Shown here piece after piece: positions 44,541 to 57,540 of a stretch of 64,000 bases of DNA. This stretch comes from Sepiola atlantica (lineage: Eukaryota; Mollusca; Cephalopoda; Sepiida; Sepiolidae). Where the stretch lies: assembly GCA_963556195.1 (NCBI GenBank), contig OY744535.1:88675449-88739448 (forward strand), written 5' to 3'. Below the pieces are notes generated by a model. It was not told where the DNA came from, made no database searches, and was given only the letters and a program-made list of their open reading frames with translations. Numbering within the stretch: the first letter of the stretch is position 1; every line of letters starts with the position of its first letter. The translations under genes were made by a program, and so were the position numbers.

Positions 44541-47496
44541 AGTGTATTAAATGGTTTATCATATTGTGAAAAATAAACTAATGCAAAATTGAACAGTGAC
44601 TTTTCTCCTGTTTAATTTTCGCCAGGAAAATGTGTGTTTATGTAATTATATAGCTTACATTCCAATTACATCTGAGCAACTGCGTATTTTAATTTTATAT
44701 ATTGAAAAAATGGGTGGCAGTCTACACTAATAAATTTTAACAAGAAATTAAAATACAAAGTATACAATTTGATGTTCATAATCGTAAGTATACTATCTTC
44801 ACGCGAACACATACAATTGATGCAAGGCTTTTCTGTTCTGAAATACATCTTACTACAACAGGGACGGGTATCTTCTAGTAGTCTAATAAAATAAAGTACT
44901 TAAATCAATAAACTACTTATGAAAAGTTGTTTTAATGAATTAAATTTAACGATAGAAAATATACATATATACAACTAGTTTTACTGCAATTTTACAACTT
45001 TGAATGTAAAAATGCTCACCTGTGATTTAGACTTTCATGTAAAATTTACTAGCACTTTCTGGCCTTTTAGCAAGATTCCCAATGGGTCATTAATGTTAAA
45101 ACATCGGTTATATGTTTCCAACATAAGTAGACGACGAAAGACGCACACGACTTTAATTTAAAATGAAATATATGCAGTTCGCCTCTTATTTACTTCGTTC
45201 CCCAAGAGCGTGAGAAAGTTATTGCACTGGGAAAATAATTAATGTCTACAATTTTAGATACATTTGCTGATTAACAATGTTTTTTGCCAGAGCGCACTAA
45301 TCCGCGGAGGCAATATCACTTAAATTCCTCATCAATCATATTCAGAGGATTTCCCCGTGAGGCTTTCCAAAGCACAAATGGGCATTCTATAAATCACTAG
45401 GCAATTGTTTGATTTGAATATAAGATTGGCTGTAATATTGATTTTTACGTATTGATACGTTCCTACTATTCTTGCTGGTGTCGATGTGTTATGGACCAAA
45501 GCTCATACACATTCAGCATTATAGGAAAGCACCGCCGGCGCCGAGGGGATCTTTTGCGAGGAAGAATATGTAAGAAGAATTTAGCGAAGAATCTAGCTGT
45601 TCTGAAGCTAATTAAACTTTTAATTTCCTTTGGTAAATAGTTAGTGAGACATATTATTTACATTTAACGAACATGTAACGGAAAGAACGGCCATCGGAGA
45701 ACTCGTGACTGAATTGTGTGGGCGGAGGCGAAAACCATTATGATTATTTAACGTTAAATAAATATAACACATTTCCTGAATGAACTAACACGCTGGTTTA
45801 ACAGAGAAGAGAAATGCTCATTTATATAAGAGAAGGAGTAAACCATATTAGACCATTTATATTTGCTCTCCAATCATCAAACAAATCGAACGCCCAAATC
45901 ATTGCGTTCCGCTTATAACTTTAATCTATCACAGATTAATCACCATGAGCTAAATGACATAATGAAAACTATATCAGTTTATTTTCGAATTTTTATTTTG
46001 AGTGAGTATGCCATCTTAAATGGAAGTCGTGTAGGGAACATACGTTGTTGACGATTAAAAAAATTCCAAGAAAATTCAAGATTTCTATTATTGGTTTATA
46101 TTTCTTTTTTGTATATTAATCTAGAGTTTATTTAAAAATGAGAGTACATCAGAGATCTGTACAGAGTCCGTTGCTTGCTATTACGTGTGTTGTCCGGAAA
46201 AGAGGCCCCACCTCGATAATTATGTTCTTGTCCGTGAGACAATCGGAGGTCTACAGTACAATCTTGATAGAAAGTAAAAGTTAATCTTACAAGGACTAAA
46301 GCGATGATAGAAATTCACAAAAATAGAAATATGTTCTTGCTGAGTTTGTGAGAAGTGAGTTAGGAGCAACGCAATTAGTTTTAGTTATTGTAAGAATTGG
46401 ATACACAAAATGTGCTATGAACGATGATAGTCGGTTTGTGTGCATGAAGTATAAGACGGGCTACGACTCAGATCTTAAGATAGTATATTTAGATGGTGAG
46501 GCGATTAAGATTGTCGAGAAATAAGCTTACCATGGTGATATCATTGGGACGAGCTGCTGATGTTTGTGTGATAGTAATCGTAAGTAGTTGATGGAAAAAG
46601 TTCAGGAAGGTGCTGACTTTACTAACTACCATAGCTTTACGGCTGTTGACAAATTGAAGAGGCTTTGAGACATGTGTGATGATTATGAAATGTATTGTTA
46701 CTACTTGGACTATGTGTGCGTAGAAGGAAATGATATGGAAATGCTACGATGTGTATGTAAGTAATTCTTGTGAATATATATATATAGAATTGATGACTCT
46801 GGAGGAAGACTTCATCATTAATATATACGGTGATGTGGATAGATCAATATAGTTCGTTAGTTCGGCCACATTGCAATAATGAGTGAGAGATCTTCAGATA
46901 AAAAATGCAGAATGATTGCGGTAGCAGGGTTACTTGACACGTAAGGACGCTGAATTGATAAGGACGGCTTTTAAAGAAAGAGGTGAAATGAAAGTGGTAC
47001 GTAAGTTTGTAGGTTAATATCTAAAAGCAGTCCACTACACGTCTGCATGTAAAATATACCTAAAACTAGATTATAATGATGTTGATGATTTTGATTTTAC
47101 TGATTTTACTTGCCCTATAATATTGAATTGAAAATTATTTAGGTCGATCTGTAATCAATAAATAGGCAGGAAGGTTATTGGTAATTTTGAATGAGAGAGC
47201 ATTATTATTTTGGTAAATTGTGTATGTAATATATAGGTGCAGAGCTCGATGTTTTTAGAGACAGAGAGCAATTAAAAATATAGCCTGTTATTATTGTGGT
47301 CCAAGGGTAGCTGCGATATAAAGCGGCAGTTTGTGTTAACCTGTAATGGTAGGAGCATTATATTTCATATCGGTTTTATGTATGATTTTACTACGTCCAT
47401 ATGAATAAAAACAACGTCCGAAACACGACCTACATGTGTTTATGTTTTTCAAATGACTAACCAGGTTCGGGATAGAAACTTGGTAATCCTAATTTG

Positions 47497-47498
<2 letters not shown>
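44541..47498. other. Unassigned sequence
   Basis: About 3 kb with no feature I can support. The short frames 45452-45640 and 45863-46051 (plus) have no motif, although the first is Arg/Lys-rich at its centre. Confidence 0.4.

Positions 47499-47539
<41 letters not shown>
47499..47539. repeat. (TA)n microsatellite
   Basis: Pure TA tract. Confidence 0.95.
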
Positions 47540-47541
<2 letters not shown>

Positions 47542-48359
47542 TTTTATAGATGATTGGTGGTGTATGAAGCATTACAAACGATGTTGTTGTTTTTTTAATT
47601 GTTTCTATTTTGATATTTCTACCAGTCCTCTGGTCTTTGTCAAAAAATGAAGAAAACTGAAGATTATTGGGATAACTGTAATCTCAAAATGTGCGGCGTT
47701 CGTTCTTTTGTCATGACACGTGCGATGGTCCACGCATAATGTTTCCTCGGGTTAGCACAGAGAACCGTTTTAACTAATTTGGTTTATTGCTTTTTGAGTT
47801 TTGATGGATTAAAGAAATGACATTTCCAGCATAGTTCATTTTTGAAGTCTATTGAGGGATAGAGCGCTCTCGCGCCTCCCTTGATATATATTATAATATT
47901 TCACGAACGAGCAAACGCGAAAACGGCCATGGGCCACCTCGAGAACCGATGTCGACTTTGCGAAATGCGCGACTTCGAGATGCAGTTGCAGCATTAAACG
48001 ACGAGGATGACAGCAAGGGGCAGACTTTAAAACAAAGTAAAACAGAATAGAAATAGTCTGGATGTCATTGTAGAGATAAGGCTAGGTCGATACAGTTCTA
48101 TTTTCTTCTGCCATTTTTGTTCGTATTTTTTTGTGTCGTTTTGGGTTGATGTTTGCGGAGTTTAATGAAAGTCTCTTAGTAATTTGTCCTTTAGAAACGA
48201 GAATCCATTGTATAGTAAAAAAAAATATGTGGTGGGTTAGAATTTAATTTTGTGAGTCGAAAAAGCGAAAATATAGAGAAATGTAAGAAAGGAAAAAAGG
48301 GAAATGAATAACGATACTATTCAATAGACGAATACACACACATATGGACATATATGTCC
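47540..48359. other. Unassigned sequence, CpG-richer near 47.87-48.0 kb
   Basis: A short CpG-rich part (GCTCTCGCGCCTCC and onward to about 48000) contains a 22-codon frame, MGHLENRCRLCEMRDF-like, ended by TAA. No family recognised. Confidence 0.35.
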
Positions 48360-48384
48360 CTCTCTATCTATCTATCTATCGATC

Positions 48385-48450
<66 letters not shown>

Positions 48451-48488
48451 GAGAGGGAGAGAGAGAGAGAGAGAAATGGGGGGGGGGT
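48360..48488. repeat. (CTAT)n(TA)n(GA)n and a G run
   Basis: Tetranucleotide CTAT units pass into a TA tract of about 70 bp, then GAGA units, then about ten G. Confidence 0.95.
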
Positions 48489-49134
48489 AGACGAGGATCA
48501 TCTTAACTTGTTTTGAGTCGTGCGCATGTGTGACAGTTTTATTTCATAGAAAGAAAAGACAATTCCTTTAGAAAAATGAAAATCTTATTTGCTTTGAAAA
48601 GAAGAAAGAGTATGTGTGTGTACCCGTATATCTATTAGTGCGTGCGAGGGCTTACCCGCCCTAATTGCTGGACAACCATCCCCTGCCCTCTTCACGGCAA
48701 AAGACCGAGGTGGGGCTAGAGGAGCACGTCTGGGAGTAGGAAGTGGCATCCATATCTCAAGCCGGCGGGCCTTTGATTTGTGATGTTGGGATAGAGGCGG
48801 GAGTGTCTGACGATGAAAAAGAAAAAGGGAGAAAAAGTATATACTTTTTTTTTATAAGATATTAAAGATTTATAATTTTACCGGATTAAGTTTGGAATCG
48901 CTAGATAATATGGTAGTGCCGTTGTTTGTACATTTTGTTGTTGTTTTTTGTTGGTTGATTTAGTTCCCTCTTCTCTGTGATGACAATCGTTTTCCGTCTA
49001 TCGCTTGTCTTGCTCTGGGGTCGATTTTCTCCCATATGCTTTGAGCATACAGTGTGGAGCGCCCCCTCCCCATCGCCACAGCGGATAGAGATAAGAACGT
49101 GGGCAGGGTGAGGGAGTGCCGGACGATAAGTAAG
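48489..49134. other. Unassigned, GC-richer than its surroundings
   Basis: The part 48630-48800 is markedly richer in G and C (for example AAGACCGAGGTGGGGC). No coding frame is recognised. The minus-strand frame 48901-49437 is mostly the translation of the GA tract and its flanks. Confidence 0.35.
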
Positions 49135-49172
49135 ACTGAGAGAGAGAGAGACAGAGAGAGACAGAGAGACGC

Positions 49173-49208
<36 letters not shown>

Positions 49209-49232
49209 GGAGAAAGAGAAAGAGAATTATCC
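49135..49232. repeat. (GA)n polypurine tract
   Basis: About 95 bp of GAGA with GACAGAGAGA variants, purine-only on the plus strand over most of its length, which could adopt unusual DNA structures. Confidence 0.95.
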
Positions 49233-49261
49233 GAATCTCATTTTTAAAAAAAGGAAGGGAA

Positions 49262-49500
49262 GAGAGAGAGTCCTGTTGGCTCGCTATTCGCGTTCGTTGT
49301 TTGAAATGTTTTTTGTTCAAACCCAATATCCTGAACGCATGGATGCGTTCTGTCCGCTGTGTACACGCGTGCGGGGGGGGGGTATTCGTGCGGAGAATGT
49401 GGGCTGCTAAACGCAAATGCGTCCACCGTCGGTTCACGGATTTCGTCCGCTCGGTGTTCGACTGGGCAGTGGGCGGACAGAATTGAGGCCTGGTAAGTAA
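49262..49500 (+). other. CpG-rich segment with donor-like site
   Basis: The segment has many CpG dinucleotides (for example CTCGCTATTCGCGTTCG and GTTCACGGATTTCGTCCGC) in a genome otherwise poor in them. It ends in GGCCTGGTAAGTAAATG near 49488, which matches an animal 5' splice site (GTAAGT). It might be a 5' untranslated first exon with its promoter. No downstream exon or coding frame supports it. Confidence 0.25.
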
Positions 49501-49582
49501 ATGATGTATGTATCTAGTTAAATAAAAAAAGGAAATTGCTAAAACAATCTACACTTTCTCGTTCTATAGAGTGTTTCTTTTG

Positions 49583-50100
49583 CTACGTCCAAAAAGCCAT
49601 CAACTTGTATAATTTTAGCCGACTTGCATGACCTAATTAGTAAGTAAATTATTAATATTATGTTCGCTGAGTGGGTATTAAGATGTGCAATCTTTCATGC
49701 ATTTTTTTTTAGTAACATGAAGTGATATCGGTTCATTATATGCTTAAGAAACGCATTAATTTACCTTTTTAAATGGTTTAATTTAATTGATTTAATTGCC
49801 GGGAAAACAAAACAGCATATTTTCGAATGGAATATTTTCAACAATGGGAATTATTTTTACGGAAGAAGAAAGAAACATATTTTCGTTGTCATATTTATTA
49901 ATTCAAGAGACTGTTTTACTAAAATAGTTATTATTCAAAAGATCTATTACGATTGACACACATTATACCTATCATGATGGAGAAAGCACGCGGGGAATTT
50001 CCAATTTGATCGGTTAATAAATAAGAATTATACAAACATATACTGATGACGTCATGCAAGTCTGCTAAAATTATACAAGTTGATGACTTTTTGGACGTAG
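49583..50100. mobile_element. MITE-like element, 50-bp inverted ends
   Basis: The arm 49583-49631 (CTACGTCCAAAAAGCCATCA and onward) and the arm 50051-50100 are reverse complements with about two or three mismatches. The interior of about 420 bp is AT-rich and non-coding. Size, end length and lack of a gene fit a non-autonomous DNA transposon; the target duplication is not evident. Confidence 0.7.
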
Positions 50101-51676
50101 TTTCTCTTTGTACAACATTATGAATAAAGAGATGCCACCCAAAGCATCTTACATAATGTGAATATTTTCAATCACATGCTAATTGTGTGAACATGAGTGC
50201 AATCAATAGTTACCACAACTAAACATCATGCAACAATGCAGCTGTTATATAACTCCGGAGATAAACATATTTTAACGTCTGTAGATGGATGTAATGTATT
50301 CAGAAAGACACTCTAATATAAAGAACATGATCATATGAAAACAGCTGAATATGTCAGAGGAGTAGTATATTGTCATGACATGAAATTCCACAAAGCAAAG
50401 ACGACGTCATTGCTAAAAAATATTAAAATTCGAGCTAAATCTAAAATAGCACACTTAGACAAATTTATTCCACGTGGTGAAATATCATATGTCAGTTTAT
50501 GTTCTACCGTAAGTTGCATACCCGTGTTTGAAATCGATAACTTACAATGTGAAGAATACTTTTTTATCACAAAGGCATTGCTCTGTTTTAGCGATGCACC
50601 CCCACATAATGTATGGTACTATATAAAATACAAAGTGCATACACGTATCAAAGATATTTCTTAATGTAAGTCAATAACTTCAAGACTCGTGACAATTTCA
50701 TTCTTTTAACGGTCAATAATCTGAAGTATATCTTAAAGGATGGGCACGCTATCGAACTATATAGATGCTATGACAACGTATGTATCGCACTCAGATTAAA
50801 ATAGGTACTAATACATTAGCACAAATGCAACCATTTCGCTAGTTATCTCGTGTAAAACGGGTAACACTTACTGTGGCATATGTCTATAAGATTTCGACAC
50901 AGGAACGATTTTACACAGGATATTCAATAAAAAGTAACTGAAATGAATTATTAAACTAATGAAAAGTAGCGAATATTTTACCTTCTATAATTTACGATTT
51001 TTGCGACACATGTGGTTGGGGATATTCTTCTTGTACAGGAAAAAGCCATGTTCGTGTTGTGCTAGTGCCGATAACACACAAGTGCATCAGAGGGAAGCGG
51101 AGACACATATTTATTAAGAAAACAATTATATTTACATAATATGTGTTATTCAAAGATAAGCAGTGCCCCGAAGACGCACAGAAAATCAAAATACGGAAGG
51201 TTTAAAATGGTACACAATATAATATATGAGGAGAATAACAGATGTAAGCACTAAAGAAATCATGTATTTACATCTCAAGCATGAGAAAAAACATGTTGAC
51301 TTAATCGCTAATTGAGAGATATTGGTGAGAAATTATTATGTTGATGTTATTTATGTTGTGCTGTGTGTATTCTGTAGTTGCTATGTGACTTAGACATGGC
51401 AAATTTACTATAATGTTTACATATATTTAAGGCATCTAGCGGACTACTCGTTACGTCTTGTATAACCATTTTCCGATGTATAACAGTGTATGGTACGTAT
51501 GTACGCTTTGAATGACGTGCCAGAAGTATGTAATCTTGTTATAAATGTCCCAGACATGTGCAAGCCAAATTTTATTTAGATATCAAATGTTTATGTGCAA
51601 GATTAACTTCACAGATACATTTTCTGCGTTGTGTAGGGAGGCTATCGAGTACTAGTTCAGGGTAAAGCAGTTTTAC

Positions 51677-51677
<1 letters not shown>
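50101..51677. other. Unassigned sequence
   Basis: The frame 50335-50664 (plus, 109 codons) is among the least repeat-like in the window, but I recognise no domain, and nothing around it supports it as a gene. Confidence 0.35.

Positions 51678-51761
<84 letters not shown>
51678..51761. repeat. (TA)n microsatellite
   Basis: Pure TA tract of about 80 bp. Confidence 0.95.
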
Positions 51762-51763
<2 letters not shown>

Positions 51764-52635
51764 AACAACTGAGAAAAAGATAAACAAAATAAATTAAGGT
51801 AAACAATTCCTTAAGTGACAACACGTATTGGTTGTGTCGTAGATTTTGAAATATACAGTCCAAATTAATAAGTAAATATTGTTTACTTTATTTGTTGCAT
51901 TCTGAAATTCTATGCGACGTTGAACACGTGACCTAGAGGGTAAGATCTTGCAAAACATCGTAGAAATAGTCACGAATCCTTGTAAAATTTATCCCCTGAC
52001 TAAAAAATATGGTAGAAAAAGTGTCCAGTTTGACTGAAGCATTAGTAAGAGGATAGTCTCTTATTACATTTTCCACACATTGTCAGAAAAAGTCAACTTC
52101 ATTCCTGACAACAGAGTGCGTTTTTTAGCGTTGGCAAATCATAAAAACAAGGGAACTTGCTCAGGTAATTATTGGAAAATACCGAGATTAACTTTCATCC
52201 ATGTATAATCTGCTAACCTATTTGAATGCGACGGAAGTGATACACTTAACATGGACTTGCATTTGTATGAATCTTAGAAACGTGAATTTTAATCAAGTTT
52301 GTAGCTACTTCACTGTATAATATATGCAATTTAGTTGTTCAGGTTATGAAATGATTGTTTGTACGGTACATGCGATGAGTATTTAAAGTTTCAATTCAAT
52401 AGAAGAAGCGGGAGATGTATGTTTCCCACAAACTGATATGTGTAAATATCCGTTGCAAACTATTCTTTAAAACTGAGTTAGTATGATAGGAAAGAAAATG
52501 CAGAAGAGTACACCTAGATACCTGTTAAGTCGTCAAGCATACAGTGCTGTTCCTGTCATCAAAAATTGGTGCGAGCCATTACAGTAGTGTTATCCAAAAG
52601 CATGTTGTGGATACTGTTTAGCAGGTTTTCGATGT

Positions 52636-52637
<2 letters not shown>
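51762..52637. other. Unassigned sequence
   Basis: Nothing recognised. Confidence 0.45.

Positions 52638-52709
<72 letters not shown>
52638..52709. repeat. (TA)n microsatellite
   Basis: Pure TA tract of about 70 bp. Confidence 0.95.
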
Positions 52710-52712
<3 letters not shown>

Positions 52713-52991
52713 ACGATTAATATTATTGGTTAAAAATGTACTATGTAAAACACTTTGTTTATGTGGTAAAAAATACGATAATCTACACAACTAATACGAT
52801 GAGTATTCTTCAAATAAAATAACAAAAATACTATACGTTACACTTTACTGTGAATTATTGCTCACTATTACAAAAATAAATAGGAAATGTGTAATTTTAC
52901 TGCTATCATTATTTTACCGAACATATAAAATATATCGAAACATGATAGAATGTCCTTACCTTAATGAGATGTAACTAGAGTGTAATCGACT

Positions 52992-52992
52992 G

Positions 52993-53079
<87 letters not shown>
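52992..53079. repeat. (CA)n(TA)n microsatellite
   Basis: About 20 bp of CA repeats pass directly into about 66 bp of TA repeats. Confidence 0.95.
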
Positions 53080-53084
<5 letters not shown>

Positions 53085-53330
53085 TATAAATAAATATTGA
53101 ATTATTGATACCTACAGATGCTAGCGTTTCAAGCGTATTTTTCTCATCAGTGCAGGAAAGTAACAATTTCAGACGGTCAAGAGGCGTGAACCCGATTCAC
53201 AGAGTCAGTCATATCCACTCGGCCAACGGAAACTGTCACGTAATTAAGGGAAATTAAGATCTATATGTACCTAGAAGCGGACACAGATAGAAGACTAGTC
53301 GAGAGTGTTCGACGAACGTATTCGGAACTT

Positions 53331-53409
<79 letters not shown>

Positions 53410-53410
53410 T
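53331..53410. repeat. (TA)n microsatellite
   Basis: Pure TA tract with TATACA variants at its right end. Confidence 0.95.
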
Positions 53411-53549
53411 ACACAATCTTTGTATTGCTTCCTAGCTTAAAGTTAGTGTTACAATTAATGAAAATGTGGGGAAAATGGCAGACAGAGTCAAAATTGTGGA
53501 ACAAAATAGCAAGAAAGCGCCGAAAATATCTTGCAGGGAAATAAATAAA

Positions 53550-53588
53550 ATATTTAGAGAGAAGGAGAGAGAGAAAGAGAGAGAGAAA
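53550..53588. repeat. Short GA-rich tract
   Basis: GAGAGAAGGAGAGAGAGAAAG-type purine run. Confidence 0.85.
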
Positions 53589-56500
53589 TATGAAAATAGA
53601 AAATGGAAACTTAGGAAAATGGCGATGCACTCTTCTAAACAATGAATCTATTATCTTGTACAGAAATAAAGAGTAAGAGTCTGTTTGGATCGGTGAAAAC
53701 AAGTAATGATATTACATGGCCAGCGGGGTTTCAGATAAGAACACCCGTTGAAAATCATGTATGTATTAAGATATATACTAACCTATATCTGATCTTTAGC
53801 TGCTGATACGTCATCAATAGAAAGTCTGTTTGAAGAGATGGTCATTCTAAACCACAGGAATATATACTTTCAACCGCTTAGTGAGAGATAAAAGATCGAT
53901 TCAGAAAATCGAGGGTGAACTACTGATTACTGTTACTAGTATGTATGTTGAGCTAATCGATAAAGATTGCGAGGAAGATGCGTATAACTGTCACCAAGAA
54001 CAATCGCTATTTTCATAGGAAATAACGAGATACGACTATTAGATGATAGGAATACATATGAATATAGTTTTAATTGTAAGAATACATGAACAATAGTTAA
54101 GGACAGCTAGAGATATGTTACTTATTTCATCATCTTAATATTTGTTAAATGTTATTTTAAGTCAAATGTGGGCAGCTGACTGTGTGTGCGATGCAGTCTG
54201 AGTGGATTTACACATTTAATATGTAACAGTATAGATTTAGTCTGCATTTGAGATGTAGCAATGTCTGGCTTTGTGTAATGTTATGCGTGTGTGGTGGTGG
54301 TAGATGGATCTATTGTTTAACCAAGTTGTGCACAAGTTTATACTTTAATTCATTACCAACAATATTTTGTAAATAAAATATTATTGGATACAAAAATAAT
54401 TTTCCAAACTGTACATCGTTTCATAGGATAATTAGAACATTTATTTATACTATATATAAATGTGGATGTGTATATATAATATTTACTGCACTAAAATGTT
54501 GACTCAATAATAGAAAAAACTGATTGTATATTTCAACTAACATTATTCTACTGTGTACTGAAATCTGAGACATCAGAAAGCATGTGTAACATTTGGGAAT
54601 ATACTCTAATCTGTATGGCTAACAACGGATTTTTCTGAAAAAATATAGATGATTGGTTAATCATTTTTCTAGTTTTGATAAAAGAATTGTGATTCTAAAG
54701 GATTACAGCAATGACTGGGCTTTTATTTGAGAAAACTTTACTGATGTCATGGTAAATAATTTCAAATATTGGTGAATTTTTCACTGATAATTTGAGACAA
54801 AGCATGCGATGTTTTATTGGTTGAACTGCCGTCTCAATCAATGAATAAAAGTTATGAATTAAATTTTGTAAAGATAATAAAATTTAAAATATTATTGATT
54901 TGGACACGATTGACTAGTTTTATAACAGCTTTTATAGTTATCTCGTTGAACAACAGTCAAAAGATGTAATTTATGTGACAAAACAGATGTATGTGTATGA
55001 AGACCAACGTAATGGTTACTTCTTATTTTCTTTATTGTACAAATACTTGAATATTGACTTACCTTTATCAAATAACTCTCATAAGGTAAACTCAGTTGAT
55101 GCTGTAGGGTAATTATCAATACGAATATAAAATTCAATAAGTGATGTGGTTTATAAGGTTTCAATCTAAGCCACGGAATAGATTGGTGCGTAAGGGCGAT
55201 TATTTAACATATCCTCAGGAATACTGGAAACGTCTGTAATGATGGACGATTGAAAACTAAAAAAATGAGTAGCATTCTAAAGATCGCTTGTTAAAATATA
55301 AGGAAGCAGTTCTTATTGCTTTAGAAAAAAACGAGACGAAATTAAAAAAAACTGTAATAGATGGAGAAATTAAGGATAACAGAGAAGGAAACCTTTCAAA
55401 ATGTTTAAATATTGTTATAATGTAAATAGCATTTACGAACAAGAAGTATACAGACGAAGCTAGAGGCTAGTTGAAGTAATAGTGATTATTAATTTACTAT
55501 CTAATTTGAAAACACTCACTTATGCGCAATAATTGTGTGTGTGATTTTGGTGTCCGTGTTTGTATCTATATGTGATAGTGCTCGAAATGTCTTTCAAAAG
55601 CATCGCAAACAATTGCTTGTCGCGTTTTTATTTCATTTATAACTAGAGCAAATCGAAGAAATAATAATTAATACAATAAGTGTAGTCAAAAGTAACATTT
55701 ATTTACATGAGATTACAAAAAAGTGATCTTCAATGAATATTTAACCAATTAAACACACAAACGTGCACAAAGGTTACACTGATGTGTTTAAAATACTTGA
55801 AGGTAATATGCTTTTAAATTAACATCTAGATATGGTTTATTAGGGGAAACTGTTATTACGTATGCTTTTAGGTTTAGAAATTTAACGACCAAAAAAGATT
55901 AGTAGCAGTGGTTAGTGGGTCTGCTGTGCTAGAATGTGGAAACGGTGACTAGTTTGGCGACCCCCGTTATGCTTCGGAAATTAGTTAACTATATTAATAG
56001 AAAGGTTTCACTTAACTGTGTATTCGGTTCTTTTGTCGGCATGCGGACAATTTTAACCGTGGATATAAAAAAGATGGCAGTTCATGAACGACTGTTTAGA
56101 AAATAAACAGAAGTAGATATACTGCTGTTGCTTTCTTCCTGTTAAAATTATCGTGCGTACGGAGTGGCAATCGCCTTTAATTTTTACAAGCTGATGAGGC
56201 CACACATACTCTTCGCTAAACGACTCCGCGGTCGTGTGTATTACTTTTCTGCAAATTAGCGAATTGTTTACCTTCATCATAGATTTTAGGTTTGATTTCA
56301 TTTGATCTCGTAAATAAAAATTTAAGGCATTATCACGATAAATACGAGCGCAAAGATCAAATAATAAGATCAGCCTTAACAAACCTGGACCAAATAAAAT
56401 TGCAATTTATATAGTTTTGTTAAATGAAGCATACTTTAAATTTAAATCGTCGTTCTGATCAGTTTGACTGTAACTTTGCAATTACCAATTTACCTGAGAA

Positions 56501-56878
56501 ACATCTTATAGCTCATTCTCAATGTGTCGCCTTACACTAGTCGGTTATAATTAAAAGCAACAAGCATTTAAAGCAAACATGTGATGCGTATGAATTACAT
56601 TAAAAAAATACTTTTAAATATTTAATTACAGTTTCAACGCAAGACAGATGCCTATGAGGAACGGTGATAAGAAATGTACGGTGAAGATAATTCTGGATCG
56701 AAAATTTAGCTGGTTTCATGTGTTGCATAGTAAAATATCTATAATACATTATATAAGACGACTATACGAAAAACGTATATACATGTCATGTTCCGACATA
56801 GTCGTTGAGTTCTATAAAATGTTTAGATATTAATCCTCCCCGCTTTCAGTGTAAATATCACTTAATTTCTCACTTATC
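53589..56878. other. Unassigned AT-rich sequence
   Basis: About 3.3 kb without a supported feature. The minus-strand frame 56053-56382 (109 codons, mixed composition, starting MLRLILLF) is not repeat-derived but matches no family I know; the frame 56648-56833 (plus) likewise. Confidence 0.4.
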
Positions 56879-56879
56879 A

Positions 56880-57230
56880 CGTGACAATATCTCGTTGGCT
56901 AATGAGACTAGGTGTACGCTTACAGATGCAAAGTGTCTCTGAGACCGGGTTTGCCCTATGCCCATCTCTAGTGTTATTCCCCTTGCCCGAGGAACGCGAT
57001 TCTATGATTTGGACGTATGAGTTCCCCGTCAGGGGCTGCCCGCGCGTGTAATTGGAATTGCAAGTGTTGCGCAATCCACCTAAAGCATCTCTCCTGCGTC
57101 GGCACTTTCTTGATTCTAATGGCAAGTAGTTCAAGACGACTGGAAACAATGTCGAGATGAGCAGAGCGCACATAAAACACCTCGTATTCCCAAATGGTCA
57201 CCCATTCAGTGCTGGCTAGGCCCGACCCTG
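56880..57230 (-). mobile_element. 5S-rRNA-derived SINE (SINE3-like), 5' truncated
   Basis: On the minus strand the element starts CAGGGTCGGGCCTAGCCAGC, then ACTGAATGGGTGACCATTTG and GGAATACGAGGTGTT. These follow the 3' half of 5S rRNA (GGGTCGGGCCTGG, GGATGGGAGACC, GGGAATACCAGGTGCT), including the C-box region of the internal promoter. About 280 bp of non-5S sequence follows. The 5' half of the 5S part is missing: homology stops at the adjacent (TA)n tract. A 5S head plus an unrelated body is the hallmark of SINE3; an isolated 5S pseudogene fused to other DNA is the alternative. Confidence 0.65.
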
Positions 57231-57241
57231 TATAAATATAC

Positions 57242-57318
<77 letters not shown>
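57231..57318. repeat. (TA)n microsatellite between two elements
   Basis: A TA tract with few TATG/TACA units that separates the truncated 5S-SINE end from a Tc1-like terminal sequence. Confidence 0.95.
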
Positions 57319-57321
<3 letters not shown>

Positions 57322-57540
57322 TCCTGATCATGATCAAAAATGTAAGACCAGTTGAAAATCTCTTAAAAGAAACCTATTTTTATTAAGACTAGATTTTAAA
57401 CTCCTTTAGGTTACTACTACAATCATCTAAAATGTTATGGAAACAAACATTTACATTCCAAACATTTCATTCAAAAATTTACTTTTTTTTTATTGAGGTA
57501 TTTTACACTTGATCAAAATTATAAGACGAGAGACAAACAT
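57319..57540 (+). mobile_element. Tc1-like terminal repeat, single end
   Basis: CACTCCTGATCATGATCAAA then AATGTAAGACCAGTTGAAA resembles the outer end of Tc1 elements that begin CACTCCTGATCAAAA. A second copy of the core (CACTTGATCAAAATTATAAGA) lies about 180 bp further at 57506. This again looks like the two direct repeats of an IR/DR end. The matching right end and a transposase were not found, so this is a solo or truncated end. Confidence 0.6.

Noticed and set aside
48901..49437. A 178-codon minus-strand frame and its plus-strand partner 49054-49410
   Set aside because: Its centre is the translation of the GA tract (Ser/Leu or Arg/Glu runs); the flanks show no recognisable domain.
50335..50664. 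A 109-codon plus-strand frame
   Set aside because: Balanced composition made it worth a look, but no domain, homologue or gene context could be named.
57160..57230. A functional 5S rRNA gene
   Set aside because: Only the 3' half is present, with several substitutions, and no Pol III terminator follows at the expected place.
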